Positions 1-6,222 of a DNA stretch of 64,000 nt are shown one piece after another. This DNA comes from an uncultured Prevotella sp. (lineage in GTDB: Bacteria; Bacteroidota; Bacteroidia; Bacteroidales; Bacteroidaceae). Every line of letters begins with the position of its first letter. The stretch's first letter is position 1. The notes beneath the pieces are model-generated. The model saw only the letters and a list, made by a program, of their open reading frames with translations, did no database searches and had not been told where the DNA came from. The translations under genes and the position numbers were made by a program. Where the stretch lies: assembly GCA_905233425.1 (NCBI GenBank), contig CAJOEC010000005.1, positions 1 to 64,000 of the forward strand, in the 5' to 3' direction.

Positions 1-127
1 GCGATGGGAGGGGCGCCCGTGAGCACGGGCGACCCCTTTAGGGTCGATGTTACCCATACACCTGCTATCCGGGGGTGCTCGCTACGCTCGTACCCTCGGT
101 TATTGATAGGAGACGCTTTCAGCGTCT
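1..127. repeat. Cluster of short palindromes
   Basis: The first 127 bases hold consecutive perfect inverted repeats: GCCCGT/ACGGGC (15-30), GACCC/GGGTC (31-45) and AGACGCT/AGCGTCT (111-127), with a GCTCGCTACGCTCG motif near 78-91. No ORF covers them. The layout resembles the palindrome clusters found elsewhere in this window. The region may continue to the left of the window. Confidence 0.6.
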
Positions 128-185
128 TAGTCACCTGATTGCAGATAATCATTTGTTTATTTTTGTTTTAATGCTGCAAAATTAC

Positions 186-221
186 TGCAAAAAAACAAAA
201 GCCCCAAATAAATCGGGGCTA
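186..221 (-). terminator. Rho-independent terminator of the TPR gene
   Basis: On the minus strand, just after the stop codon at 238, a stem AGCCCC/GGGGCT (plus positions 200-205 and 215-220) is followed by a T-rich run. This is the classical intrinsic terminator form and sits where the TPR gene transcript should end. Confidence 0.75.
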
Positions 222-237
222 AAAAATTAAGTGAAAA

Positions 238-1983
238 TTAAGTGGCCTTGTCTAAGTATTCCAACTTCTTTTTCAGTTCTTTGCTGCTGCCTGTCTCAGA
301 GAAAAGCGAGTTCAGCATGTCCTTGCTAATCTGCGAGATATATGGCGATGTGACACCCAGCAGGTTTGACACATCCTTCACGTTGAGGTGCAGCCTGAAC
401 AGGAAGCACGTGCGGCATTTCTTTTCGTCATCCACACCATTCGACATAAGTAAAGAGCACAGGGCGGGCATGTGCTCCTTTGCAAATATGTCAAGAGCCG
501 TCAGGTCCTCGTCGGTCATCCGCATCCCTTTCCTCACTTTACTTTCAAGAGCCTCATAAAGGCCCGACGCCTTGTAGTGTGTCTCCACCGTGTCCCCGGC
601 TGCGTCCATGCTCCGGCTGTAGCGTTCCACTTTCTCTTCCAACTGTTTTATCTCTTCCGATTTCCTGCCGATGATTTCATTGAGCTTTGCCGCGTTTGCC
701 TTGAAAATCTCCATCGAGCCTTCCAACTCGCTGTTCAGGTTCTCGTAGTTTGTCACAACAGCCATCAGGCTCTTCTTTTCCTCCTGTAGCCTGACGAGCA
801 TTCTCCTGTTCTCCTCATACTCCCTCCTTTCTGCCTCGCGCTCCTTTTTCTTCTTCCAAACCATGAAGAAGAGCACAGCCCCGCCAATGACGAGCAGGAC
901 AACCAAGACGCGAAAGCGCCCTTGCTCCCTGTCGGCCCGCTCTTTTTCATGAATGGCCTGTTCCTTGTGGCGCGTGTAGTTGTACATATTCTGGGCTTTC
1001 TCCACCTCTGCCGTGGCCATTTGTGCATAGAGGGAATCGTTCATGTCATAACTGTAAATGGCGTATTTTGCAGCAGAGTCAGGCATATTCGTTTTTAGGA
1101 ACAGACGGGAAAGGTATTTCGATGCCATGTTTTGGTTGATGTAGTCTTTCCCAGATGTCAGCTCTTTCCTGAGATAATATTCTGCCGAGTCAAGTCTGTT
1201 GACAGCCTCGAAATACCTGGCCTTGCAATTATAGAATACTTCCCTGCCCCGTACAATGTTTCCAAGCGAGTCGAAATAACCTGACTCTTTCTCGTAGATG
1301 TCTATGAACAGCCTGGCTCTCTCGTTCATGCCTTTGTGGAGAAGGCTGGGGATGACGGCAGCGAAATATCTGGAAGCCATTCTCTTATAGGCCTTTTCCT
1401 TGTAGAACTGTTCGTAAAGGTAATCGCCGATACTTATGATGGAATCGTGCATCTGAAGCCTGTCGAATGTGGACATCTTGTGGCCATAGCCATTGATGGC
1501 CGACGCGGTGTCTTTCCCCCTCCATCCATATTCTATGTAGTGCTGGAGACATTCCAGATTGTCTTTCAGCAGGTTTTGCTGATAGAATATTCCTGCCATC
1601 TGCGCATATACCCTGCACAACTGGCGGTAGTCGCAGTCGGCGGCGGTAGTGTCGGCGCGGTCAGCTGCGTCGTGATATGCGGCGAGGGCTGCGGGGGCTT
1701 CGCCTCGGTCGGCGTGGGTGCGACCGAGGAGGTAGTGGGCCTCCATCTGCTCGTTGGGAGTGCCGTGGTCATCGAACCAGTCGGCGAGGGCCTGGGCCAA
1801 TGAGTCGTTGGTGAGGAGGCTGTTTGCCTGGTTCATGGCCTGTAGGACGGCCAGTTCCTGCTGCATACGGGCGTGGTGGCTGCCGGTGCAGGCGGCCAGC
1901 AGGAGTGCGGCCACTGGCATGATGAACGTCATGAAAAGAAATAAGGAACCGTGTCTTGTTTTTCTGTTGTCTTGATGTTCCAC
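238..1983 (-). CDS. TPR lipoprotein with membrane segment, coiled coil and C-terminal HTH
   Basis: Protein of 581 residues. It begins with a signal sequence and a lipobox-like LLLAAC (Cys near 32). The region 40-345 is alpha-helical and TPR-like (LLGRTHADRGEAPAALAAYH is a typical repeat). A single transmembrane helix lies near 355-375, then a charged coiled coil to about 465. The last 60 residues carry a cysteine pair (KCRTC) and an HTH-like stretch (DVSNLLGVTSPYISQISKDM). Such TPR-TM-HTH proteins are common in Bacteroides and Prevotella and are thought to be membrane-tethered regulators. Whether this one binds DNA is inference. It stands alone with its own promoter and terminator. The ATG near the signal sequence is the only sensible start. 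Confidence 0.75.
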   Translation of the reverse strand: MEHQDNRKTRHGSLFLFMTFIMPVAALLLAACTGSHHARMQQELAVLQAMNQANSLLTNDSLAQALADWFDDHGTPNEQMEAHYLLGRTHADRGEAPAALAAYHDAADRADTTAADCDYRQLCRVYAQMAGIFYQQNLLKDNLECLQHYIEYGWRGKDTASAINGYGHKMSTFDRLQMHDSIISIGDYLYEQFYKEKAYKRMASRYFAAVIPSLLHKGMNERARLFIDIYEKESGYFDSLGNIVRGREVFYNCKARYFEAVNRLDSAEYYLRKELTSGKDYINQNMASKYLSRLFLKTNMPDSAAKYAIYSYDMNDSLYAQMATAEVEKAQNMYNYTRHKEQAIHEKERADREQGRFRVLVVLLVIGGAVLFFMVWKKKKEREAERREYEENRRMLVRLQEEKKSLMAVVTNYENLNSELEGSMEIFKANAAKLNEIIGRKSEEIKQLEEKVERYSRSMDAAGDTVETHYKASGLYEALESKVRKGMRMTDEDLTALDIFAKEHMPALCSLLMSNGVDDEKKCRTCFLFRLHLNVKDVSNLLGVTSPYISQISKDMLNSLFSETGSSKELKKKLEYLDKAT

Positions 1984-2008
1984 TTTCCTGTTGTCTTGTT
2001 TGTGGGTG

Positions 2009-2040
2009 CAAAGTTACGACTTTTCTGAGTAACCTGCAAG
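2009..2040 (-). promoter_or_regulatory. Bacteroidetes-type promoter of the TPR gene
   Basis: On the minus strand: TAACTTTG (plus 2009-2016) and, 20 bp upstream, CTTG (plus 2037-2040), one base off the TTTG consensus. It lies 26 bp upstream of the start codon at 1983. Confidence 0.6.
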
Positions 2041-2079
2041 GGAAAAGCGGAAAAAGAATTAACCAAAAAATTACCACCC

Positions 2080-2283
2080 GTTAGGGACGCGACGTGTCGC
2101 GTCCGCCTCCGAGGTGTCCATTTCACCCCTCCGGGCGGGCTTTTAGTTCGCGCCGTGCGAACTCCCAGTTCGCGCCGGGCGGACTGACAGTTCGCACGGC
2201 GCGAACTTTTTGGGGCCTCCGACCCCTTAAAAGGACAGCTCTACCCACTGTAGGGGCAGGCCCCGTGCCTGCCCCTACACCGT
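2080..2283. repeat. Intergenic palindrome cluster
   Basis: This fills most of the 320 bp between the TPR gene start and the glycosyltransferase/acyltransferase stop. It contains a GGGACGCGAC/GTCGCGTCC palindrome, three back-to-back copies of an AGTTCGC...GCGAACT palindrome (about 2146-2205), a GGGGCCTCCGACCCC segment, and a GTAGGGGCAGG/CCTGCCCCTAC palindrome (about 2249-2277). The AGTTCGC family recurs at 46603-46720. No gene was seen. Confidence 0.65.
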
Positions 2284-2303
2284 CGGAAAAAGCCGACGCT
2301 TTG

Positions 2304-4286
2304 TCACCTCTCCATTCTGTTGCAGATGTCCTGATACCATTCCACGTAGCGGTGGCGCATGGCCTTTGCCTGTTCGCGGGTGTCGCCCATGGCTGTGAGT
2401 TCCGCCTGGCTTATGGGCTGGCCAACCTCTACGTAAATCGGACTTTTGTGCAGGGTGTACGACTTCTTGGGCAGCACCTTGCCCGGACCGTATAGGCAAA
2501 GGGGCAGGATGTCGAGACCCAGCTCACGGGCTATATGGAAAGCCCCCTGATGGAAACGGCCGATGCGGCAGTCGGGCGAGCGGGTGCCCTCGGGGAATAC
2601 GGCGATGCTGTAGCCCCGCTCCACAAGCGAGCGCAGACGCGGCATAAGCTCGTCGATGCCGTCGCGCACGGGGTAGTATTCAGCATGGCGTATGAGGAAG
2701 CCGTAGAAGGGATTGTTCCATACCCAGTCGTTGGTAAGGAAGATGATGTGGGGTGTGAACTGCATGATACACATCAGGTCGAGGTGGGACTGGTGGTTAC
2801 AGATGAGGACAGATGCAGCAGACCCAACAGGCCCACACCCAGCAGGCCCACACCCAGCAGACCCACACCCAGCAGACCCACACCCAGCAGACCCACCCCC
2901 GGCCCCTCCCTGTAGGGAGGGGAGTATATACTTCTGAGGCAGAAGGTGACCACTCCCCTCCCTACAGGGAGGGGCAAGGGGGTGGGTCTGCTGAGGCAGA
3001 AGGTGACCACTCCCCTCCCTACAGGGAGGGGCAAGGGGGTGGGTCTGCTGAGGCAGAAGGTGACTACTCCCCTCCCTACAGGGAGGGGCCGGGGGTGGGT
3101 CTGCTGGGGGGAGGGTCTGCAGGGTCTGCTTGGGGAGGGTCTTGTCCCCCCACGAGAATGTTGTTCCGGGGATGCCCAGCTTTATCATTATGAATTGTGA
3201 GAGCCACTGTATTAGGCGGTGCAGGTTCAGCCGTTTTTTCTCAGTCATGGGGCCAGACTTGACATAGAGCCATGCACCAGGCGTGACGACAAAGATGGAG
3301 AAGAACACGAAGAACAGCAGCGAGCCTATCGTGCGAACATATTTCATGAGCCACCGCCACAGCCGCAACGGCAGACCATAGACGACGGCAAGGAAACAGA
3401 GAACTGTGTTCAACAGGCTGATGCGGGCAAAGTCCTTGCCCGGACGGAAATGGCTGACGCGCTCCTCACGCGGGGGATAGTACACACGGACATCGATGGG
3501 CACCAGCTCCACACCGTGCCACGAGGCAAAGACCATCAACTCCAGCTCGGCCTCGTAGCGGGAGGTGAGAAAGGTGAAACTCCTACCGGCCCCCCACCCT
3601 ACCTGTCGTGAGGCAGGAATACCGCACCTCCTACTGGGTTTCCTTAGTGGGTAGAGGCGGTAGCCAGTCTGCGTGTCGGGCAGACGGCGACCTGTCTGCA
3701 CGTAGAACCAGAAATTGGAGAATTTGTTGGCAAACCGGCTGCCTGAGTTCTGCTCAGTCCCGTCCATCTGTCGGCTGCCAACTATGAGCGCGCCGGGGTG
3801 CTCCATGTTGGCCTTGAGGAAGAGTGGTATGTCCTCAGGGAAGTGCTGCCCGTCGGCATCGATGGTAATGGCGTAGGAGAAGCCCATCTCCAACGCCTTT
3901 TCGAAACCCGTCTGCAGGGCGCGCCCCTTGCCATGGTTGGAGGGGTGGGTGACAATGGTAAAAGGAGACCCAGCAGCCCCAGCAGCCCCAGCAGACCCAC
4001 CCCCCGCAGACCCACCCCCGGCAGGCCCACCCCCGGCCCCTCCCTGTAGGGAGGGGAGTATATACTTCTGAGGCAGAACCCTACAGGGAGGGGCAGGGGG
4101 GTGGGTCTGCTGGAGTATTTTTGCTGTATCATCGGTTGAGCCGTCGTCTACAACGATGACGTCGTCGCACTCGGCCAATGCACGGCGCACCACGTCGGCC
4201 ACCGTCCCGCCATTGTTGTATGTGGGGATGACCACGCAGATGCCTCTGTCGCGCAGCAGTTTCTTCTGTCGCTGTTTGTCAGTCAA
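2304..4286 (-). CDS. Glycosyltransferase family 2 / lysophospholipid acyltransferase fusion with repeat insertions
   Basis: Protein of 660 residues. The N-terminal GT2 domain has VVIPTYNN near 18, VVDDGSTDDT near 46 and the TIDADGQ metal motif. A hydrophobic segment near 315-340 leads into an acyltransferase with NHQSHLD (HX4D, near 497) and FPEGTRS. The same fusion occurs in aryl-polyene and flexirubin-type clusters, so a role in assembling or acylating an outer-membrane lipid is likely. Three stretches look like insertions: about 60-107, 211-238 and 378-492. They are rich in Gly, Pro, Ser and Cys, lie between conserved blocks and are encoded by palindromic or tandem repeats. The frame stays open through all of them. 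The start is TTG at 4286, directly after an in-frame stop and overlapping the upstream gene's TGA; no in-frame ATG precedes the GT2 motifs. Whether the enlarged protein is active is unknown. Confidence 0.8.
   Translation of the reverse strand: MTDKQRQKKLLRDRGICVVIPTYNNGGTVADVVRRALAECDDVIVVDDGSTDDTAKILQQTHPPAPPCRVLPQKYILPSLQGGAGGGPAGGGSAGGGSAGAAGAAGSPFTIVTHPSNHGKGRALQTGFEKALEMGFSYAITIDADGQHFPEDIPLFLKANMEHPGALIVGSRQMDGTEQNSGSRFANKFSNFWFYVQTGRRLPDTQTGYRLYPLRKPSRRCGIPASRQVGWGAGRSFTFLTSRYEAELELMVFASWHGVELVPIDVRVYYPPREERVSHFRPGKDFARISLLNTVLCFLAVVYGLPLRLWRWLMKYVRTIGSLLFFVFFSIFVVTPGAWLYVKSGPMTEKKRLNLHRLIQWLSQFIMIKLGIPGTTFSWGDKTLPKQTLQTLPPADPPPAPPCREGSSHLLPQQTHPLAPPCREGSGHLLPQQTHPLAPPCREGSGHLLPQKYILPSLQGGAGGGSAGCGSAGCGSAGCGPAGCGPVGSAASVLICNHQSHLDLMCIMQFTPHIIFLTNDWVWNNPFYGFLIRHAEYYPVRDGIDELMPRLRSLVERGYSIAVFPEGTRSPDCRIGRFHQGAFHIARELGLDILPLCLYGPGKVLPKKSYTLHKSPIYVEVGQPISQAELTAMGDTREQAKAMRHRYVEWYQDICNRMER
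2813..3155. repeat. Composite REPIN-like element cluster inside the GT2/acyltransferase gene
   Basis: A 15-bp tandem repeat (about 2829-2895, core CACACCCAGCAG) encodes pentapeptides like GSAGC. It runs into a 101-bp element (2889-2989) bounded by AGACCCACCCCC and GGGGGTGGGTCT, whose arms contain CCCCTCCCTACAGGGAGGGG-type palindromes around AGTATATACTTCTGAGGCAG. Two further partial units of 57 and 56 bp follow (2990-3046, 3047-3102). In the protein this lies just before the acyltransferase HX4D motif. The copy number suggests local expansion. Confidence 0.85.
3965..4108. repeat. REPIN-like element in the GT2 domain
   Basis: Short tandem CAGCAGCCC and CAGACCCACCCCC units lead into an 86-bp element (4023-4108). 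It has the same arms and AGTATATACTTCTGAGGCAG core as the 2889 element but has lost part of the right half. In frame it encodes the Gly/Ala/Ser-rich stretch between GT2 motifs. Confidence 0.8.
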
Positions 4287-4823
4287 TTATAAATAGTTGG
4301 GGTGAACTTGTAGGTAATCTTGTATCGTGTGTTCTCGTAAATGGTGTCGCCCTGCTCCAACCGCTTCAGCACCTCGCGCAGGTCGTGGCGCAGCACACGG
4401 CGTATGTACCAGCGGTCCATCATCTTCATCACCGAGTGGAGCTTCACCTTCTCCTTTCGCCTGTCGTAGGTGAAGTCGAGGGCCGTGATGCCAAACTCGT
4501 TGAACAGGCAGCCCTTCACCGTCTCGTCCTCGCTCTTCAGCACCATCATCCCGCTGATATAGCCACGGGGAAGGGTGATATAGGCAGAGTAGGAAGACCC
4601 AGCAGGCCCAACAGACCCACCCCCCTGCAGACCCAGCAGACCCACCCCCGGCCCCTCCCTGTAGGGAGACAGACCCACCCCCGGCCCCTCCCTGTAGGGA
4701 GGGGAGTATATACTTCTGAGGCAGAAGGTGACCACTCCCCTCCCTACAGGGAGGGGCGGTCTGCTGGGCTTGTATAGCTTGCATATTACTCCACAGCAAA
4801 AACAGAAGCAGGTACAGTCTCAT
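4283..4823 (-). pseudogene. Small exported protein split into two frames by a repeat insertion
   Basis: The reading frame from ATG 4823 gives a clear signal peptide (MRLYLLLFLLWSNMQAIQAQ), then enters repeat DNA. The sensible C-terminal part, from SYSAYITLPRGYISG through to KITYKFTPTIYN, lies in a different frame that opens inside the repeat and ends at TGA 4285-4283. The repeat block of roughly 169 bp is 1 mod 3, which explains the shift. The start overlaps the end of the LolA-like gene by 38 bp and the stop overlaps the TTG of the GT2/acyltransferase, so this was the middle gene of a tight operon. I do not recognise the family; a small conserved exported protein is expected at this place in aryl-polyene-like clusters. 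It is probably inactivated, unless a ribosomal or length-based frame change rescues it. Confidence 0.65.
4594..4765. repeat. Nested REPIN-like elements that break the small exported gene
   Basis: One partial copy (about 4636-4670) is interrupted by a second, longer copy with AGTATATACTTCTGAGGCAG core and GTGACCACTCCCC right arm ending near 4761. Short CAGACCCAGCAGACCC units precede them. The region joins the signal-peptide frame to a different downstream frame. Confidence 0.75.
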
Positions 4824-5409
4824 TCTTCCGTATGTTGGTTAGTTCGATGACAGTCTCGTCGCCGCCCTTCTCCTTCAGCACCACGCGGTTCACCACGCCC
4901 TGGCGCTGGTCGAAATGCAGCGTTATGGTCTGGAACATCTGTTTCATCTCCTTGCGCAGTGGCGTCAGCGTGGCCACCCATTCGCCGCCCTCCGTGGTCA
5001 GCTGTGTACGGAAGTTGCGGTCGTCGGAGAGACATTTACCCACCACGCTGTTCATCATTATGTTGCCAATCTCGCGGAAGAGCTTGTTCTGCTGCATGTC
5101 TATGACATCCTGGCGGTCCTTGTTCTTCAGCAGCACACGGTCGCCGTTCATTATTAATAAATATGTATAGGGCGACGTGTATTCCCACCGCAGCTTGCCG
5201 CCGTTGGCATAGTGCATCTTCCCACGCGACACCATCTTGTCGTTGAGCAGGCGCAACTGCTTTGTCTGGACGAAATCACACTGGAGGCTCTTCACCGCCT
5301 GTGCTGCCTGGGCAATCTTCTCCCTCATCTGTGCCTCGCCACTTGCCTGGCCGGCAGCAGTAAGCGACGCAAGGAAGAACGCGATAACAATTAAAAAGTT
5401 CTTGGTCAT
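4786..5409 (-). CDS. LolA-family outer-membrane lipoprotein carrier-like protein
   Basis: About 207 residues from the ATG at 5409 (an ATG four codons earlier is possible but gives a poorer signal sequence). A signal peptide (MTKNFLIVIAFFLASLTAAG) is followed by a LolA-like fold: SLQCDFVQTKQLRLLNDKMVSRGKMHY and LRWEYTSPYTYLLIMNGDR are typical of periplasmic lipid-carrier proteins. In aryl-polyene and related clusters a LolA paralogue accompanies the GT2/acyltransferase fusion, which is the situation here, so I infer a carrier for the lipid made by that cluster rather than the general lipoprotein chaperone. First gene of a three-gene unit with overlapping ends. Confidence 0.75.
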   Translation of the reverse strand: MTKNFLIVIAFFLASLTAAGQASGEAQMREKIAQAAQAVKSLQCDFVQTKQLRLLNDKMVSRGKMHYANGGKLRWEYTSPYTYLLIMNGDRVLLKNKDRQDVIDMQQNKLFREIGNIMMNSVVGKCLSDDRNFRTQLTTEGGEWVATLTPLRKEMKQMFQTITLHFDQRQGVVNRVVLKEKGGDETVIELTNIRKNETVPASVFAVE

Positions 5410-5440
5410 TATGCAAATCATTTAGTGATAATAAAAAAAT

Positions 5441-5480
5441 AACTTGGTACGATTTTGTGTGCTCGACTACGCCCCGAAAG
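5441..5480 (+). repeat. Dispersed repeat shared with 45889
   Basis: The segment starting CTTGGTACGATTTTGTGTGC and running to ACGCCCCGAAAG occurs again just after the NotI-like gene (45889-45924), in the same orientation, followed in both places by a GAGCAGTC/TAAGCAGTC and CAGCCCA/TGCCCA stretch. It lies upstream of the LolA-like gene and outside any ORF. Confidence 0.6.
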
Positions 5481-5527
5481 GCTACGGGTAGGCGAGCTTC
5501 GCTCGGGAATGGGGGCAATGAGCAGTC

Positions 5528-5706
5528 AGCCCAGGGCAGCGCCCTGGGTAGGCATGAGTGCCCAGCCCCCGCCCTGTAAGGGCAAAAGAATGAGTAGGAG
5601 GCGTCGCCTCCGTCCAGGGCTTTTGCCCTTTCAGGGCGACGATAACCCTGTCATCATACCCAGGGCGTTGCCCTGGGCTGATTGCTTGCTGGCCTTTCAG
5701 GCCGTT
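5528..5706. repeat. Nested palindrome-of-palindromes, copy 1
   Basis: Short palindromes are themselves arranged symmetrically. From outside to centre: AGCCCAGGGC..GCCCTGGGT and its mirror (5528-5549; about 5659-5678), then CGCCCTGTAAGGGCAAAAG mirrored by CTTTTGCCCTTTCAGGGCG, around a central GGAGGCGTCGCCTCC. A GGCCTTTCAGGCC arm closes the right end. The same order occurs at 35951-36160. It fills the 335-bp gap between the LolA-like gene and the small transporter; no ORF was seen. Confidence 0.75.
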
Positions 5707-5756
5707 CTGCGGAAACATACGATAAGCACCTATTTGTACCAACTTATTTTTTACTT

Positions 5757-6110
5757 TTACTTAGCTATCAATATGCAGCCGACAACAATGAGCGCCACCC
5801 CAATCCAGCGCACCGCCGACACCTCCTCGTGGAAGAACAGTATGGCGGCGAACATTCCGAAGACATAGCTCATGCTCACCATGGGATAGGCCATGCTGAA
5901 GGGGAACGACTTCACTATGTACATCCACATCAGCGACGCCGCAGCGAAGAGCACTCCGCAGACAGCGAAATGCCAGTTCGTGAGCAGACTGGTCCAGAAC
6001 GTGCGCGTCCAAGCAAAAGGCGGCATACGCATAAGGGCGAATTTCAGGAACACCTGGCCCCCAACAAGCAGTATGGACTGCAATACAGTATAGCAAAGAA
6101 TCCTCAACAT
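5757..6110 (-). CDS. Small EamA/DMT-type membrane protein
   Basis: 117 residues from the ATG at 6110; the ORF can be extended 19 codons upstream, but that part overlaps the promoter (CAAAGTTA, plus 6125-6132). Four hydrophobic segments: LCYTVLQSILLVGGQVFLKF, LLTNWHFAVCGVLFAAASL, FPFSMAYPMVSMSYVFGMF and WIGVALIVVGCILIA. The pattern, with a charged HEEVSA turn before the last helix, matches half-size EamA/ArnE-like transporters, which act as dimers on lipid-linked or small substrates. Substrate unknown. Divergent from the hydrolase at 6223. Confidence 0.7.
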   Translation of the reverse strand: MLRILCYTVLQSILLVGGQVFLKFALMRMPPFAWTRTFWTSLLTNWHFAVCGVLFAAASLMWMYIVKSFPFSMAYPMVSMSYVFGMFAAILFFHEEVSAVRWIGVALIVVGCILIAK

Positions 6111-6173
6111 AGCAATTTTCGGTGCAAAGTTACGGAAAAACGGGCTAAGAGCAAAAGAAAAACGCAATTAAAG

Positions 6174-6205
6174 TTTGGCTGTTACATTATTTTTCACTAT
6201 CTTTG
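6174..6205 (+). promoter_or_regulatory. Promoter of the alpha-glucuronidase-like gene
   Basis: TTTG (6174-6177), a 20-bp spacer and TATCTTTG (6198-6205): a full match to the Bacteroidetes consensus. It rules out the longest ORF start at 6175 and points to the ATG at 6223. Confidence 0.8.
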
Positions 6206-6222
6206 CCACTTGTTTGACTGTT

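Noticed and set aside
2813..3193. Plus-strand ORFs through the repeat elements, with QQTHPRPLPVGRG-like repeats
   Set aside because: The repeats are open in most frames; flanks show no coding features on the plus strand.
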